Below are positions 34,190 to 44,179 of a stretch of 64,000 nt of DNA, in pieces; the stretch's first letter is position 1; each line of letters opens with the position of its first letter. This DNA is from Gordonia insulae (GTDB lineage: Bacteria > Actinomycetota > Actinomycetes > Mycobacteriales > Mycobacteriaceae), in contig NZ_CP033972.1 in the NCBI RefSeq assembly GCF_003855095.1, positions 4,526,001 through 4,590,000 of the forward strand, written 5' to 3'. Made by a program: the position numbers and the translations under genes. The notes under the pieces are model-generated. The model did not search any database, was not told the DNA's origin, and saw nothing but the letters and a program-made list of their open reading frames with translations.

Positions 34190-35389
34190 GTGGCTCCACA
34201 ACGGGAGTGGTTGGAACAAGACTTCTACAAGGACCTGGGCGTTGCTTCTGACGCTTCGGCTGAAGAGATCAAGAAGGCCTACCGGAAGCTCGCGCGCGAG
34301 CTGCACCCGGATGCGAATCCGGGGGATTCGGCGGCCGAGGAGCGCTTCAAGCGGGTGTCCGAAGCACACAGCGTGCTATCCGATCCCGAGAAGCGCAAAG
34401 AATATGACGAGACCCGCGCGATGTTCGCCGGTGGGCGATTCCGCGGCGGGGGCAACGGCTTCCCGGGAGGCTTCCCCGGCGGAGGCGGAACCACGTACTC
34501 GACGAGCGGTGGTGCCGACTTCAACATCGGCGACCTGTTCGGCAACGGAGGCGGGGCAACCGCCGACGCGGGCGGATTCGGCGACCTGTTCGAGGGCCTG
34601 TTCAATCGTGGCCAACGGACATCGACCGCCGCGCGCCCGAAGCGCGGCAACGATCTCGAGACCGAGACGACGCTGAGCTTCGCCGACGCCGCGCAGGGCA
34701 CCACGGTGCCCTTGCGGGTGACGAGTCCGTCGCCGTGCACCACCTGTCACGGCAGCGGCGCCAAGCCCGGCACGAGTCCGCGGGTCTGCCCGAACTGCAA
34801 CGGTTCCGGATTCGTCAGCCGCAACCAGGGTGCGTTCGGTTTCAGCGAGCCCTGCCAGGACTGTCAGGGCACCGGATCGCGGATCGACGACCCCTGCACC
34901 GACTGCGACGGCTCCGGAGTGAAGGTCCGTGCCCGCACCATCAACGTCCGCATCCCCGCGGGTGTCGAGGACGGGCAGCGGATTCGGCTTGCCGGCCAGG
35001 GCGAGGCCGGTCGTCGGGGCGCACCGTCGGGCGACCTGTACGTCGTGGTCCACGTGACCCCGGACAAGGTGTTCACGCGGAGTGGCAATGACCTCAAAGT
35101 GCAACTGCCGGTGAGCATTTCTGAGCTGGTGCTGGGCGCGACGGTGTCCGTCCCGACGCTCGACGGTTCCGTCGGGGTGAAGATCCCGGCGAACACCACC
35201 GACGGTCGTACGCTGCGTGTTCGCGGTCGGGGTGTGCCGAAACGGTCCGGCGGCGCCGGTGATCTGTTGGTCACCGTCAAGGTCGCCGTGCCGAAGACGC
35301 TGGACGCCGCGGCCGCCGAGGCCATGCGTCAGTACGCCGAGGCCGAGAAGGCCAGCGGCTTCGATCCGCGCGCCGGGTGGGGGCGATGA
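34190..35389 (+). CDS. dnaJ: Chaperone DnaJ (type I Hsp40)
   Basis: A 399-aa full-length DnaJ. The J domain (about 10-78) has H-P-D at residues 42-44, followed by a Gly/Phe-rich region, then four zinc-finger repeats ([32 protein letters not shown]) and the C-terminal substrate-binding domain. GTG start with AAGGAGGTG before it. It delivers substrates to DnaK. Its stop overlaps the hspR start. Confidence 0.96.
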   Translation: MAPQREWLEQDFYKDLGVASDASAEEIKKAYRKLARELHPDANPGDSAAEERFKRVSEAHSVLSDPEKRKEYDETRAMFAGGRFRGGGNGFPGGFPGGGGTTYSTSGGADFNIGDLFGNGGGATADAGGFGDLFEGLFNRGQRTSTAARPKRGNDLETETTLSFADAAQGTTVPLRVTSPSPCTTCHGSGAKPGTSPRVCPNCNGSGFVSRNQGAFGFSEPCQDCQGTGSRIDDPCTDCDGSGVKVRARTINVRIPAGVEDGQRIRLAGQGEAGRRGAPSGDLYVVVHVTPDKVFTRSGNDLKVQLPVSISELVLGATVSVPTLDGSVGVKIPANTTDGRTLRVRGRGVPKRSGGAGDLLVTVKVAVPKTLDAAAAEAMRQYAEAEKASGFDPRAGWGR

Positions 35390-35787
35390 TGATGGCCGGC
35401 AAGTACGAGAGCGAGGCGGGCGCGACCTTCATGATCTCGGTCGCCGCCGAGCTCGCCGGCATGCACGCCCAGACCCTGCGCACCTATGACCGCCTGGGTC
35501 TGGTCACGCCGCAACGGACCAGTGGCGGCGGTCGCCGCTACTCCTCGCGTGACGTCGAGCTGCTCCGGGAGATCCAGCGCCTGTCCCAAGAGGAAGGTGT
35601 CAACCTCGCCGGGATCAAGCGGATCATCGACCTGAGCAACCAGGTCGATGCACTGCAGCAGCGGGTCCGCGAGCTGCAGGCCGAGGTCGAGAGCATGCCA
35701 CCGCGACGCGGCGGCGAGCTCGTCCCGGTCCCGCGGACCAGTGCGCTCGTGGTGTGGCAACCGCGCCGCAAGCGCAAAGCCGACTGA
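35386..35787 (+). CDS. hspR: Heat-shock repressor HspR (MerR family)
   Basis: A 133-aa MerR-type regulator that binds HAIR sites with help from DnaK and represses heat-shock genes. The winged helix starts [22 protein letters not shown] and includes R-R-Y-S-S-R-D-V-E; a coiled coil ([12 protein letters not shown]) follows and the tail is basic. There are three in-frame ATGs in a row (35386, 35389, 35392); the first overlaps the dnaJ stop. Its own operon and lon carry candidate sites. Confidence 0.93.
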   Translation: MMMAGKYESEAGATFMISVAAELAGMHAQTLRTYDRLGLVTPQRTSGGGRRYSSRDVELLREIQRLSQEEGVNLAGIKRIIDLSNQVDALQQRVRELQAEVESMPPRRGGELVPVPRTSALVVWQPRRKRKAD

Positions 35788-35885
35788 TCCGCACAGCGCA
35801 ACGCCGCCGCGTCACGGCCTGCATCCACCCGCTACCCTGACTCGGGACAGACGTCGCCGAACCGTCGCCGGAGACAGGACAGGAC

Positions 35886-36989
35886 ATGGCCGAGACGAAG
35901 ACCGCCCGGATCGCGGGAGGCCAGTCGTCGGCCGGTTCGATCCTCGGGATCTCCGTCATCGAAGACCAGATCGCCTCGGTCGTGCGCGGCGCCGACGGTG
36001 AGATCATCGCCAGCAATCTCGTCGATCTGCCCGATCCTTCGGCGCAGAGCGCCGAGACCGCGATTCATGAACTCGTCGATTCGGTGCCCTACGAGATCGA
36101 TCGCATCGGTATTGCGTGCGCGCGGCCGGCCACCCAGAGCTACCTGCAGGCCAATCTCTCGCCGGGCGGCTCGCGGCCCGGCTGGTACGACAAGGTCACC
36201 GTCACCGACATGCCCAGCGCTCTCGCCGAGGTCGCGCGCACCGCAGTGACCGGCCACGGGATCATCGCGGTCGTCGATCTGGACCGTTCTGCCATCCCGT
36301 CGCCCGGATCATCCGTCGTGACGCTGGACTCGGCGACCGCAGAAGTTCTCGGCACCGCCGAGTTCGCCTACGGTTCGCCGGGTCCGGTCACCGACCCGGC
36401 GCACGCGAGTGCGGTCGCCGACGCGGTGATCGCCGCACCCGGCGGGTCGTCGGTGACGTCGGTGGTCTGCACCGGGCCCGGTGCCGAGGTGGGCGGGGCG
36501 ACGGCAGCGCTCGAATATGCCCTGGCCCGACCGATCGTCGTGCCCGATCAGCCGGCGCTGGCCGCAGCGGTCGGTGCCGCGGTGCTGACACTTCGGCAGC
36601 GCTCGACACCGCGAGGGGCGTCGTCCAACCGTCGGTGGTGGATGATCGGCGCCGCCGTCGTCGGTGCGCTGGCACTCGGTGCGATCGCGGCATCCGCAGT
36701 GTTCGCCGGGGTCGACGCCGTCGAGAAGCAGGCCGAACCGACCACGACGATCACCCAGCCGGGTCCCACCGAGACCGTCACCCGTACCGCCGAACCGGTC
36801 ACCGAGACCCGGACCGATCTCGCGACCACCACGGTCACCCGACCCCGGGAGACCGTCACCCGGACCACCACGGCCACCGAGACGGAAACCGAGCCCGCCG
36901 GTGAGACGCCGACCGTGACGGTCACCGAGACGGAGACCACCACCGTCACCGGGTATCCGGGCGGCTACCAACCGCCGGCGAGTCCCTAG
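35886..36989 (+). CDS. Membrane protein with degenerate actin/Hsp70-like domain and Thr-rich tail
   Basis: A 367-aa protein. Residues 1-240 look like a worn ASKHA (actin/Hsp70-fold) domain: L-G-I-S-V-I-E-D near 20, I-I-A-V-V-D-L-D near 126, and a C-lobe-like P-I-V-V-P-D-Q-P-A-L-A-A-A-V-G-A-A-V (216-233). One transmembrane segment follows at 251-275, and the outer tail (280-367) is made of T-V-T-R-T-like repeats with Pro and Glu. Similar proteins are conserved in Mycobacteriales (a DUF7159-like group, from memory). Function unknown. It starts 98 bases after hspR. Confidence 0.65.
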   Translation: MAETKTARIAGGQSSAGSILGISVIEDQIASVVRGADGEIIASNLVDLPDPSAQSAETAIHELVDSVPYEIDRIGIACARPATQSYLQANLSPGGSRPGWYDKVTVTDMPSALAEVARTAVTGHGIIAVVDLDRSAIPSPGSSVVTLDSATAEVLGTAEFAYGSPGPVTDPAHASAVADAVIAAPGGSSVTSVVCTGPGAEVGGATAALEYALARPIVVPDQPALAAAVGAAVLTLRQRSTPRGASSNRRWWMIGAAVVGALALGAIAASAVFAGVDAVEKQAEPTTTITQPGPTETVTRTAEPVTETRTDLATTTVTRPRETVTRTTTATETETEPAGETPTVTVTETETTTVTGYPGGYQPPASP

Positions 36990-37019
36990 TCTTCCGAGCA
37001 GTCCTACTGAGCGCGGTGG

Positions 37020-38171
37020 TCAGACCACCGGGTCGTGCTGGATTCGGCTGGCCCGGACCCCGGCGATGACGAGCCGGCGTCGCGTCGTCTCGATCATCTT
37101 CGGCGAACCGGCGATCAACACCTGATGGTCATCCCATGTGCCGGACTCGATGACCGCGTCGGCCAGAGTGCCGATGCGGTGTTCGACGCCCAGGGACTCT
37201 GGTGTCGCCATGGCGGTGATCCACCACGGATCGGTGGTCTCCTCCGACACCGCGGTCACCGTCAACCACGGATTGGTGGAGGCGATCCGGCGCAGCACCG
37301 CGAGGTCGTACAGCTCGCCCGGGTGACGCATGCCGTAGAAGATGTGGGTCGCCGGCGAATCGGCCCGCTTCGACATCTCGATGAGCAGCGCCCGCAGCGG
37401 CGCCAATCCGGTGCCGCCGGCGATCATCAGCACCGGTCGGTCCGGCTCGATGTGCAATGTGCCGTGCCCCTGGGCGAAATACCAGACGTCCCCGACGCGG
37501 GTCTCGCCCACGATCGCCGAGCTGACCGTCCCACCCTGGACCGCGCGCACATGGAACTCGAGCTCTCCCGCTGGGTTCGGCGGGATGGCGGGGGAGAGAT
37601 CACGCCACACCTTGGGTCGCTGGGGAACCTGCACCTCGAGGTATTGGCCGGGGGCGAACCGGAGCGGAGAGTCGGTGATCAGCCGCACGACCGCCAGGTC
37701 GCGGGTGATCCGGTACTTCTCCACCACCTCCGCCGACCACAGCGCCGGATGCGGTGCGGTCTCCGCCGCCCCACGCATGACACCGGTGGTCAGCATCATC
37801 GCCTGAGTGACCGTCTGCGCGGCCTCGTCGTCCCAGTAGTCGCCCATGACCGCGGCGAACTCCGAGATCAACGCCTGGTACATGACGCCGTAGTGCTCGG
37901 GCAGTACCCCGTACTTGCGATGGTCCCGTCCGAGCTGGGCGAGGAACTCGATGAGCTCGGCGTGGCCCGATTCGGCCGGGACCACCTCCAACACATGGTC
38001 GATCACCCGGAAGAACGCGTCGCGTTGATGGGCCATCACCGCCGGGAACAGCTCGCGCAGGTCGGGATCGATGGAGAACATGCGCGTGTACACGTTGGCG
38101 GAGAATCGGTCCGGATCACCATTGATGAGGGTGCGCAGATGTTGCAGTGTGTGCCGTGAATGGCTCGCCAC
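37020..38171 (-). CDS. Flavohemoprotein-like globin-reductase
   Basis: A 383-aa two-domain protein: an N-terminal globin (1-140) with proximal His84 in D-H-R-K-Y-G-V-L-P-E-H-Y, and a C-terminal FAD/NAD(P)H reductase with R-D-L-S near 191-194 (FAD; usually R-x-Y-S), G-G-T-G-L-A-P near 251 (NAD ribose) and a C-terminal aromatic-poor end. Standard flavohemoproteins detoxify nitric oxide by dioxygenation. The changed FAD motif resembles the type II flavohemoglobins described in mycobacteria, whose function differs, so NO dioxygenase activity is not certain. Confidence 0.82.
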   Translation of the reverse strand: MASHSRHTLQHLRTLINGDPDRFSANVYTRMFSIDPDLRELFPAVMAHQRDAFFRVIDHVLEVVPAESGHAELIEFLAQLGRDHRKYGVLPEHYGVMYQALISEFAAVMGDYWDDEAAQTVTQAMMLTTGVMRGAAETAPHPALWSAEVVEKYRITRDLAVVRLITDSPLRFAPGQYLEVQVPQRPKVWRDLSPAIPPNPAGELEFHVRAVQGGTVSSAIVGETRVGDVWYFAQGHGTLHIEPDRPVLMIAGGTGLAPLRALLIEMSKRADSPATHIFYGMRHPGELYDLAVLRRIASTNPWLTVTAVSEETTDPWWITAMATPESLGVEHRIGTLADAVIESGTWDDHQVLIAGSPKMIETTRRRLVIAGVRASRIQHDPVV

Positions 38172-38294
38172 GTCTCGCTCACCTCCCTGCGTCGCATGCC
38201 GGATCGCCCCCGACCAGACTAGCGGTGGATCGACGACGAATTACGATCGATCATTCGATATCGGGTTCGCGTCGCGTGTGGCAGTGTCGGTTGT

Positions 38295-39419
38295 GTGAGC
38301 TCGCTCGATGGTGTGATTCCGGGCATTGTCGATGCCCATCTGCACCAGTGGAATCCGCGTAGCACGCCGTGGGCCGCGAACCGCCTGTCGCGGCTCTATC
38401 GGTACGTGCCGGCATTCGGCGACCGGGTGTTCCCGATGGTCGTGTCGCAGGCCGACCGCGAGTACGTGCTCACCCCCAGTACGGTGGCGCGGGTCTATGA
38501 GCCGGTGCAGTATCTGGCCGACGCGTCTGCGGTGCCCACCATCGCGGGAGTCCGTATCGACACCGTGGTGCACATGGAATCGCATTGGCGCGGCGATGAC
38601 GCCGCGGGACGGGTGGACACCCCGGCCGGACGGTCGGCCGTCGAGGAGACGAGGTATGTCACCGAGCTGCCGTTCGGGGTCGGTCAATCGCCCCGACTCG
38701 GCGCTCTCGTGGCGCATGCCGACCCGCGGGCGGAGAGCTTCGGCGAACTGCTCGACGAACATGCCGCGCTGACCGACCGGCTGCGTGGCGTCCGGTGGAT
38801 CACCACCCGCCATCCGGACCCGCGTATCCGCAACGGCGCCGACGCCGACGGCATCCTCGCGTCACCGTCGTTCCTGACCGGTTTTGCCGAGGTCGCCGCC
38901 CGCAAGCTCGTCTTCGACGCATTCGTCTACTCGCATCAGCTCTACGACGTCGTGATGCTGGCGCGCGAATACCCTGAGACGACCATCGTGGTCGACCACA
39001 TCGGCGCCCCGGTCGGGGTGTTCGGCCCGGTCGGCTCCCGGACCGGTGCGACCGCAGGCGCCCGGGCCGACATCCTGCGCCTGTGGCGCGAGCGCATGGT
39101 CACCCTGGCCGCCTGCCCCAACGTGGTGGTCAAGCTGTCCGGTCTGGCGTTGCCGGTGCTCGGCTACGGGCGCGAGCGGTGGGGCAACATCGGCAGCCGC
39201 GCCACCCTCGCGGAGATGGCGGGGCCGCTCGTCGAGCACGTCATCGGACACTTCGGCGCCGATCGGGTGATGTTCGGGTCCAATTTCCCGATCGACAAGC
39301 CGAATGCCGCGCTCGACATGATCATCGGCAGCCTGATCGATCTCTTGGCGCCCCGCGGCGACTACGTACTGCGGAAGGCGTTCCGGGAGAACGCGATGCG
39401 GGTGTACGGGATCGAGTGA
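38295..39419 (+). CDS. Amidohydrolase-2 family metal hydrolase
   Basis: A 374-aa TIM-barrel hydrolase. It opens with I-V-D-A-H-L-H-Q-W, the metal-binding strand 1 of the amidohydrolase-2 (L-fuconolactonase/PDC lactonase-like) group. H-M-E near 92, V-V-D-H-I-G near 233, and G-S-N-F-P-I-D near 337 are further expected metal or active-site strands. GTG start, divergent from the flavohemoprotein. Lactone or decarboxylation chemistry on an organic acid is typical; the substrate is unknown. Confidence 0.8.
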   Translation: MSSLDGVIPGIVDAHLHQWNPRSTPWAANRLSRLYRYVPAFGDRVFPMVVSQADREYVLTPSTVARVYEPVQYLADASAVPTIAGVRIDTVVHMESHWRGDDAAGRVDTPAGRSAVEETRYVTELPFGVGQSPRLGALVAHADPRAESFGELLDEHAALTDRLRGVRWITTRHPDPRIRNGADADGILASPSFLTGFAEVAARKLVFDAFVYSHQLYDVVMLAREYPETTIVVDHIGAPVGVFGPVGSRTGATAGARADILRLWRERMVTLAACPNVVVKLSGLALPVLGYGRERWGNIGSRATLAEMAGPLVEHVIGHFGADRVMFGSNFPIDKPNAALDMIIGSLIDLLAPRGDYVLRKAFRENAMRVYGIE

Positions 39420-39434
39420 GGTCGTGTGGGTCGT

Positions 39435-39593
39435 GGTTTCGATACGCGTCGGACTCGCTGCGCTCGTGCGCCGCTACTCAACCATCGGTAATAGCTCCTG
39501 CTGGTCGGGTAGTCGGGCGGCGGTGGCGGGTCCGGTGTGTTTTCTGCTGGTCGAGTAGCCGAGCGAGCGTAGCGAGCCCGGCATATCGAGACC
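39435..39593. repeat. Intergenic inverted repeat, copy D
   Basis: GGTTTCGATACGCGTCGGAC at 39435-39454 and, in the opposite sense, GGTCGAGTAGCCGAGCGAGC to GGCATATCGAGACCA at 39549-39593. It occupies the gap between the convergent amidohydrolase and permease genes, like copy B. Confidence 0.6.
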
Positions 39594-39600
39594 ACCCGCG

Positions 39601-41106
39601 TCAGCTCCCGTCACCCTCGGTCTCGTGGCGCGGATGGGGTCCCTCCGGCACGGGTGGTTGCGGTATCACCGGGTACTCGCCGGTGTAGCCCTGACGCTGT
39701 GCCGCCATGGTCATCACCTTGCCGCGCACCGCATACCAGCCGCCGACGAGGAGCGGCACCAGCACGACGATGGCGATCAGGTTCCAATAGTTCTCGTAAC
39801 ACATCAGCACGACGACGGCGGCGAGGAACACCAGGGTCGCGTAGCTGGTGTAGGGCGTGCCGGGTAGCCGGAACGTCGGGCGCTGCAGGATTCCCTTCTG
39901 CTCCCACCGGTAGAGCTGGATCTGACAGGCCATGATCATCGCCCACGTCGAGATGATGCCCAGCGCCGAGAGATCGAGCGCGATGTTGAAGGCCTCCTCG
40001 GGCACGAACAGGTTGAGCACAATGCCCAGCAGCGTCAGTGCACCGGTCAGTGCGATGCCGCCGAACGGCACGCCGTTTCGGTTCATCTTGCCGGTGAACT
40101 CGGGGCCACTGCCGTTCAGCGCCATCGACCGCAGGATGCGGCCGGTCGAGTACAGGCCGGCGTTGAGGCTCGACAATGCGGCGGTCAACACCACGAGATT
40201 CATGATGCCGCCGGCGGCGGGCACGCCGATCTTGGAGAAGAACGTCACGAAGGGACTCTCGCCGGCCTTGAACTCGGTGTAGGGCAACAGCAGTGCGAGC
40301 AGTAGCAGTGATCCGACGTAGAAGACCGCGATGCGGAAGATCACCGAGTTGATCGCGCGCGGCATCACCTTCGGTGGGTCCTCGGTCTCGCCGGCGGCAA
40401 TGCCGACGAGTTCCACTGCGGCATAGGCGAAGATGACCCCCGACGTCACGATGCACAGTGGGAAGATGCCCATCGGGAACATGCCGCCGTTGTCGGTGAT
40501 CACCGAGATGCCGGTCGTCTGGCCATCGATCTCGAATCTACCGGCCAGGAACGCGATGCCGACGACGAGGAAGGTGACGAGTGCGGTGACCTTGATGATG
40601 GACGCCCAGAACTCCATCTCGCCGAACAGTTTCACCGAGATCACGTTCATGGTGAGCACGAGGCCCAATGCCACCAAGGCGATCAGCCATTGCGGGATGG
40701 CCTCGAACATGCCCCAGTAGTGGACGTAGAGCGCGACCGCGGTCACGTCGACGATGGCTGTCGCGGCCCAGTTGAAGAAGTAGAGCCAGCCGGTGACGAA
40801 TGCGGTCTTCTCCCCGAAGAATTCGCGCGCGTAGGACACGAACGATCCCGACGACGCACGGTGCAGGACCAGTTCGCCGAGGGCGCGCAGGATGAAGAAG
40901 ACGAAGACGCCGCAGATGGCGTAGACGATGAAGAGGCCGGGACCGGCCTCGCGGAGTCGGCTACCGGCGCCCATGAAGAGTCCGGTGCCGATGGCGCCAC
41001 CGATCGCGATCATCTGGATCTGCCTCGGCTTGAGGCTCTTGTGATAGCCCTCGTCCTCGTGGGCGAGCGCGGAATTGTCGTATGTGGTTGGCGATTCGGC
41101 CGTCAT
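39601..41106 (-). CDS. Amino-acid permease (APC family, AnsP/GabP-like)
   Basis: A 501-aa integral membrane permease with about 12 hydrophobic segments. The family motif around [19 protein letters not shown] is at residues 26-44, and [17 protein letters not shown] marks segment 6. The overall pattern is closest to the asparagine/GABA proton symporters. The cytosolic ends are polar, with a Pro-rich C-terminus. The upstream 215-bp gap contains an AT-rich patch (41229-41256) that may hold the promoter; no operator identified. Confidence 0.87.
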   Translation of the reverse strand: MTAESPTTYDNSALAHEDEGYHKSLKPRQIQMIAIGGAIGTGLFMGAGSRLREAGPGLFIVYAICGVFVFFILRALGELVLHRASSGSFVSYAREFFGEKTAFVTGWLYFFNWAATAIVDVTAVALYVHYWGMFEAIPQWLIALVALGLVLTMNVISVKLFGEMEFWASIIKVTALVTFLVVGIAFLAGRFEIDGQTTGISVITDNGGMFPMGIFPLCIVTSGVIFAYAAVELVGIAAGETEDPPKVMPRAINSVIFRIAVFYVGSLLLLALLLPYTEFKAGESPFVTFFSKIGVPAAGGIMNLVVLTAALSSLNAGLYSTGRILRSMALNGSGPEFTGKMNRNGVPFGGIALTGALTLLGIVLNLFVPEEAFNIALDLSALGIISTWAMIMACQIQLYRWEQKGILQRPTFRLPGTPYTSYATLVFLAAVVVLMCYENYWNLIAIVVLVPLLVGGWYAVRGKVMTMAAQRQGYTGEYPVIPQPPVPEGPHPRHETEGDGS

Positions 41107-41321
41107 GCTTCCCTCGATGTCGGGTCGTGATGCGGGCAGGAGCTGTACGGATCGCGTGACCCCCGGCGTGATTCATGGCAGAACAAGGTCTGACGCTATT
41201 CGCACCCGTGCCGGACGGCATCTCGGGAGATGTTAAGAATTTCCCCATACTGTAACGCACTGACGCAACGGTGAATCCGAAAAGCGTTCGTGCGCAGGGA
41301 GTTCGCCGACGATGTCGGAAT

Positions 41322-42314
41322 TTACATTCCAGCGATCCGTTGTCGCCGCCACAGCCGCCGGCGGGGCCGCGGGGCCTCGGGCACCGGCACACCGCGCAAC
41401 GCGCGCTCCACGATGTCGGTGAATTCCGAACACGTTTCGTATCGATCGGCCGGATTCTTCGCCAAGGCCTTGGTGAACACCGAGTTCAGCGCCGACGGCA
41501 GCCACGGTCGCGCGCGTGTCAAGGACGGCACGGGATCGTGGAGATGCGCATAGGTGATGGCGAACGCGGTGGCCCGCGGATACGGGGGATCGCCGGTCAG
41601 GAGCTCGAACATGCCGGCGGCGAGCGCGTAGAGGTCGGTGGCCGGCGTGAGTCGTTGCGCCGTCAACAATTCCGGTGCCGCGTAGGCGATCGACCCCTGT
41701 ACCCGGCCGTTACGGGCCAGCGGGCGGGCATCGTCGAGTAGTTGCGCGATACCGAAATCGGTGAGGACGGCGCGGGTGTGATCCGGCCCCGCCGACACCA
41801 TGATGTTGGCGGGTTTGACATCTCGGTGCAGGACCTCGCAGGAGTGCGCATAGTCGAGGGCGCCGGCGATCTGTGAGCCGATCGCGGCGACGACGGTGGT
41901 ATCGGGTTCGGCGGTGCGAGCCGGGATCAACCCGGCCGCCGACATCCCGTCGACGTACTCCATCGCCATCCACAGAACTGTTGCGCCGGAACGATTCTGG
42001 TAACCGAGGTCAGCTGGGTCGATCTCGCCACGCGCGTATGTCCCGACGATATGTGGGTGGTGCAGCATAGAGGCGATGGTGAACTCGCGGGCGAAACGCT
42101 CGCGCACCCGCTCCTGGTCACTCGACCTGGTGTGCAGGACCTTGAGCGCGACGGGGTCGGGTCCGTCGTCGTGATGGACCCGATAGACCTCGGCGCTGCT
42201 CCCACTGCCGAGGTACTGGTCGATGGTGTAACCGGCCACCACGTCGCCCGCCCCGAACACATCGTCAGGGTAGTCGGGTCGGGAACGTCGGGCGCGCTCA
42301 CCGGTGAAGGCCAC
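41322..42314 (-). CDS. Serine/threonine protein kinase, soluble
   Basis: A 330-aa Hanks-type kinase: G-S-G-S-S-A-E-V (36-43), ATP-anchoring Lys58, catalytic H-R-D-V-K-P-A-N (163-170), D-F-G at 186-188 and the activation-loop end with A-A-P-E. Unlike the Pkn kinases with a sensor domain it has no transmembrane segment; the C-terminus ends in a short basic stretch (R-P-R-R-R-L-W-R-R-Q-R), so it is a cytosolic kinase. It lies 16 bases after the F420-type gene (same strand), so they may be cotranscribed. Substrates unknown. Confidence 0.87.
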   Translation of the reverse strand: MAFTGERARRSRPDYPDDVFGAGDVVAGYTIDQYLGSGSSAEVYRVHHDDGPDPVALKVLHTRSSDQERVRERFAREFTIASMLHHPHIVGTYARGEIDPADLGYQNRSGATVLWMAMEYVDGMSAAGLIPARTAEPDTTVVAAIGSQIAGALDYAHSCEVLHRDVKPANIMVSAGPDHTRAVLTDFGIAQLLDDARPLARNGRVQGSIAYAAPELLTAQRLTPATDLYALAAGMFELLTGDPPYPRATAFAITYAHLHDPVPSLTRARPWLPSALNSVFTKALAKNPADRYETCSEFTDIVERALRGVPVPEAPRPRRRLWRRQRIAGM

Positions 42315-42330
42315 GGCGGGCTACACCCGC

Positions 42331-42765
42331 CTACCCGCCGACCGGAGTGAGCCGGAAGATCGGGAACTGTCGGCCCTCCGAGGTCTCCGTGTACTTCCGG
42401 AAACCGTCGGACTTGTCGAGGAACCGCTGCCACCCGTCGTCCCACTCCGCCGGCGACAACTCGCGCACCGAGGCCTTCATCTCGGTGATGCCGCCGTCGG
42501 CGGGGACCTCGATGGTGACCTGCGGCAGCGCCCGGATGTTGTGGACCCACGCCGGGGCCTTGGGGGAACCGCCCGCCGAGCCGATGACGAGCCAGGAGTC
42601 GCCGTCGGGCAGTGCCAGCAGCGGGTTGATCCGCGGCTGGCCCGACTTCACGCCCACGGTGTGCACGAGAATGAGGTTGTCACCGAAGCCCGCGGTCGTC
42701 ACGTGGCCGGCGTTGGCGCGGAATTCCTCGATGATCTGCCCGTTGAAGTCGCTCACCCCGTTCAT
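42331..42765 (-). CDS. Deazaflavin (F420)-dependent nitroreductase-family protein
   Basis: A 144-aa split-beta-barrel protein of the Ddn/DUF385 family, which uses reduced coenzyme F420 to reduce quinones and nitro compounds. N-D-N-like F-G-D-N-L-I-L-V-H-T-V-G near 27-38, K-S-G-Q-P-R-I-N-P-L near 40-49, and K-A-P-A-W-V-H-N-I-R near 69-78 match the family's cofactor-binding strands. It is small and soluble. It heads a likely two-gene unit with the Ser/Thr kinase and is divergent from the FAD-linked oxidase. Confidence 0.85.
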   Translation of the reverse strand: MNGVSDFNGQIIEEFRANAGHVTTAGFGDNLILVHTVGVKSGQPRINPLLALPDGDSWLVIGSAGGSPKAPAWVHNIRALPQVTIEVPADGGITEMKASVRELSPAEWDDGWQRFLDKSDGFRKYTETSEGRQFPIFRLTPVGG

Positions 42766-42796
42766 TGTGCCGGGCGATGCTGCTTAAGGTTGAGAC

Positions 42797-44179
42797 ATGA
42801 CTCATGTGACCGGGACCACCGACACCACGGATGCCCTCGCCGCGGCGCTGCCGGACGGGATGGTCGTCACCGATCCCGACATCTTGGCCGCCTACCGCCA
42901 GGATCGTGCGCAGGATCCGGATGCGGGTACGCCGCTCGCATTGATCCGTCCGACGACAACCGAGCAAGTGCAGACCGTTGTGCGATGGTGCAACGAGACC
43001 GGCACCCCGATCATCACCCGAGGCGCCGGGACGAGTCTCTCGGGCGGCTCCACCGCGGTCGACGGTGCCGTCATGCTCTCGACGGAGAAGATGCGCGAAC
43101 TGACCATCGACACGGCGACCCGGACCGCGGTGTCGCAGCCCGGTCTGTTCAATTCGGAGGTGAAGGCGGCCGCCGCGGCGAACGGACTCTGGTACCCGCC
43201 GGACCCGTCGTCGTTCGAGATCTGCTCGATCGGCGGCAACGTCGCCACCAACGCGGGCGGCCTCTGCTGCGTGAAGTACGGCGTGACCACCGACTACGTG
43301 CTCGGGTTGCAGGTGGTGCTCGCCGATGGGCGCGCGGTCCGCCTCGGCGGGAAGCAGCTGAAGGATTCAGCGGGACTCCCGCTGACCAAGCTGTTCGTCG
43401 GCAGCGAGGGACTGCTCGGCATCATCACCGAGGTCACGTTGCGGCTGCTACCCCCGCAGGCGCCGGCGTCGACGGTGGTGGGCACCTTCGCCTCGGTCCA
43501 CGAGGCGAGTGAGGCGGTTCTCGCGATCACCTCGCAGATTCGTCCGGCAATGCTCGAGTTCATGGATGCGGTGTCGATCAACGCGGTTGAGGACATGCTG
43601 CGAATGGGTCTCGACCGGGATGCCGGGGCGTTGCTCGTCGCACAGTCGGACGCACCCGGGCCGGCCGGTGCCGCCGAGGTCGAGATCATCTCGCAGGCGT
43701 TCGAGGCGCACGGTGCGAGCGAGGTCTTCGCCACCGACGATCCGCAGGAGGGCGAGGCGTTCACCGCGGCCCGCCGCGCCGCGATACCGGCCGTGGAGAA
43801 GATCGGATCGCTGCTCCTCGAGGACGTCGGTGTGCCGCTCCCGGAGTTGCCGGCACTCATCGACGGGGTCGCCGCGATCGCCGCGGACAACGCGGTGATG
43901 ATCTCGGTGATCGCGCACGCCGGAGACGGCAACACCCATCCACTGATCGTGTTCGACCCCGCCGACACCGACGAGGCCGCCCGCGCACAGGTCGCGTTCG
44001 GACAGATCATGGATCTCGCGATCTCGTTGGGCGGCACCATCACCGGCGAGCACGGGGTCGGGCGGCTCAAGAAGGACTGGCTGCCGAATCAGGTGGGGCC
44101 CGACGTCATGGACCTCACCGCGACGATCAAGCAGGCGCTCGATCCACGGGGACTGTTGAACCCCGGGGTCATCCTGTGA
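42797..44179 (+). CDS. FAD-linked oxidase (GlcD/D-lactate dehydrogenase-like)
   Basis: A 460-aa VAO-type flavoprotein. The FAD-binding PCMH domain has I-I-T-R-G-A-G-T-S-L-S-G-G-S near 72-85 and N-V-A-T-N-A-G-G near 148-155; the C-terminal domain ends with the H-A-G-D-G-N-T-H metal/substrate motif and G-E-H-G-V-G near 418. This is the GlcD/D-2-hydroxyacid dehydrogenase branch, oxidising glycolate, D-lactate or similar acids. Its last bases overlap the convergent diguanylate cyclase gene by 11 bp. Confidence 0.88.
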   Translation: MTHVTGTTDTTDALAAALPDGMVVTDPDILAAYRQDRAQDPDAGTPLALIRPTTTEQVQTVVRWCNETGTPIITRGAGTSLSGGSTAVDGAVMLSTEKMRELTIDTATRTAVSQPGLFNSEVKAAAAANGLWYPPDPSSFEICSIGGNVATNAGGLCCVKYGVTTDYVLGLQVVLADGRAVRLGGKQLKDSAGLPLTKLFVGSEGLLGIITEVTLRLLPPQAPASTVVGTFASVHEASEAVLAITSQIRPAMLEFMDAVSINAVEDMLRMGLDRDAGALLVAQSDAPGPAGAAEVEIISQAFEAHGASEVFATDDPQEGEAFTAARRAAIPAVEKIGSLLLEDVGVPLPELPALIDGVAAIAADNAVMISVIAHAGDGNTHPLIVFDPADTDEAARAQVAFGQIMDLAISLGGTITGEHGVGRLKKDWLPNQVGPDVMDLTATIKQALDPRGLLNPGVIL

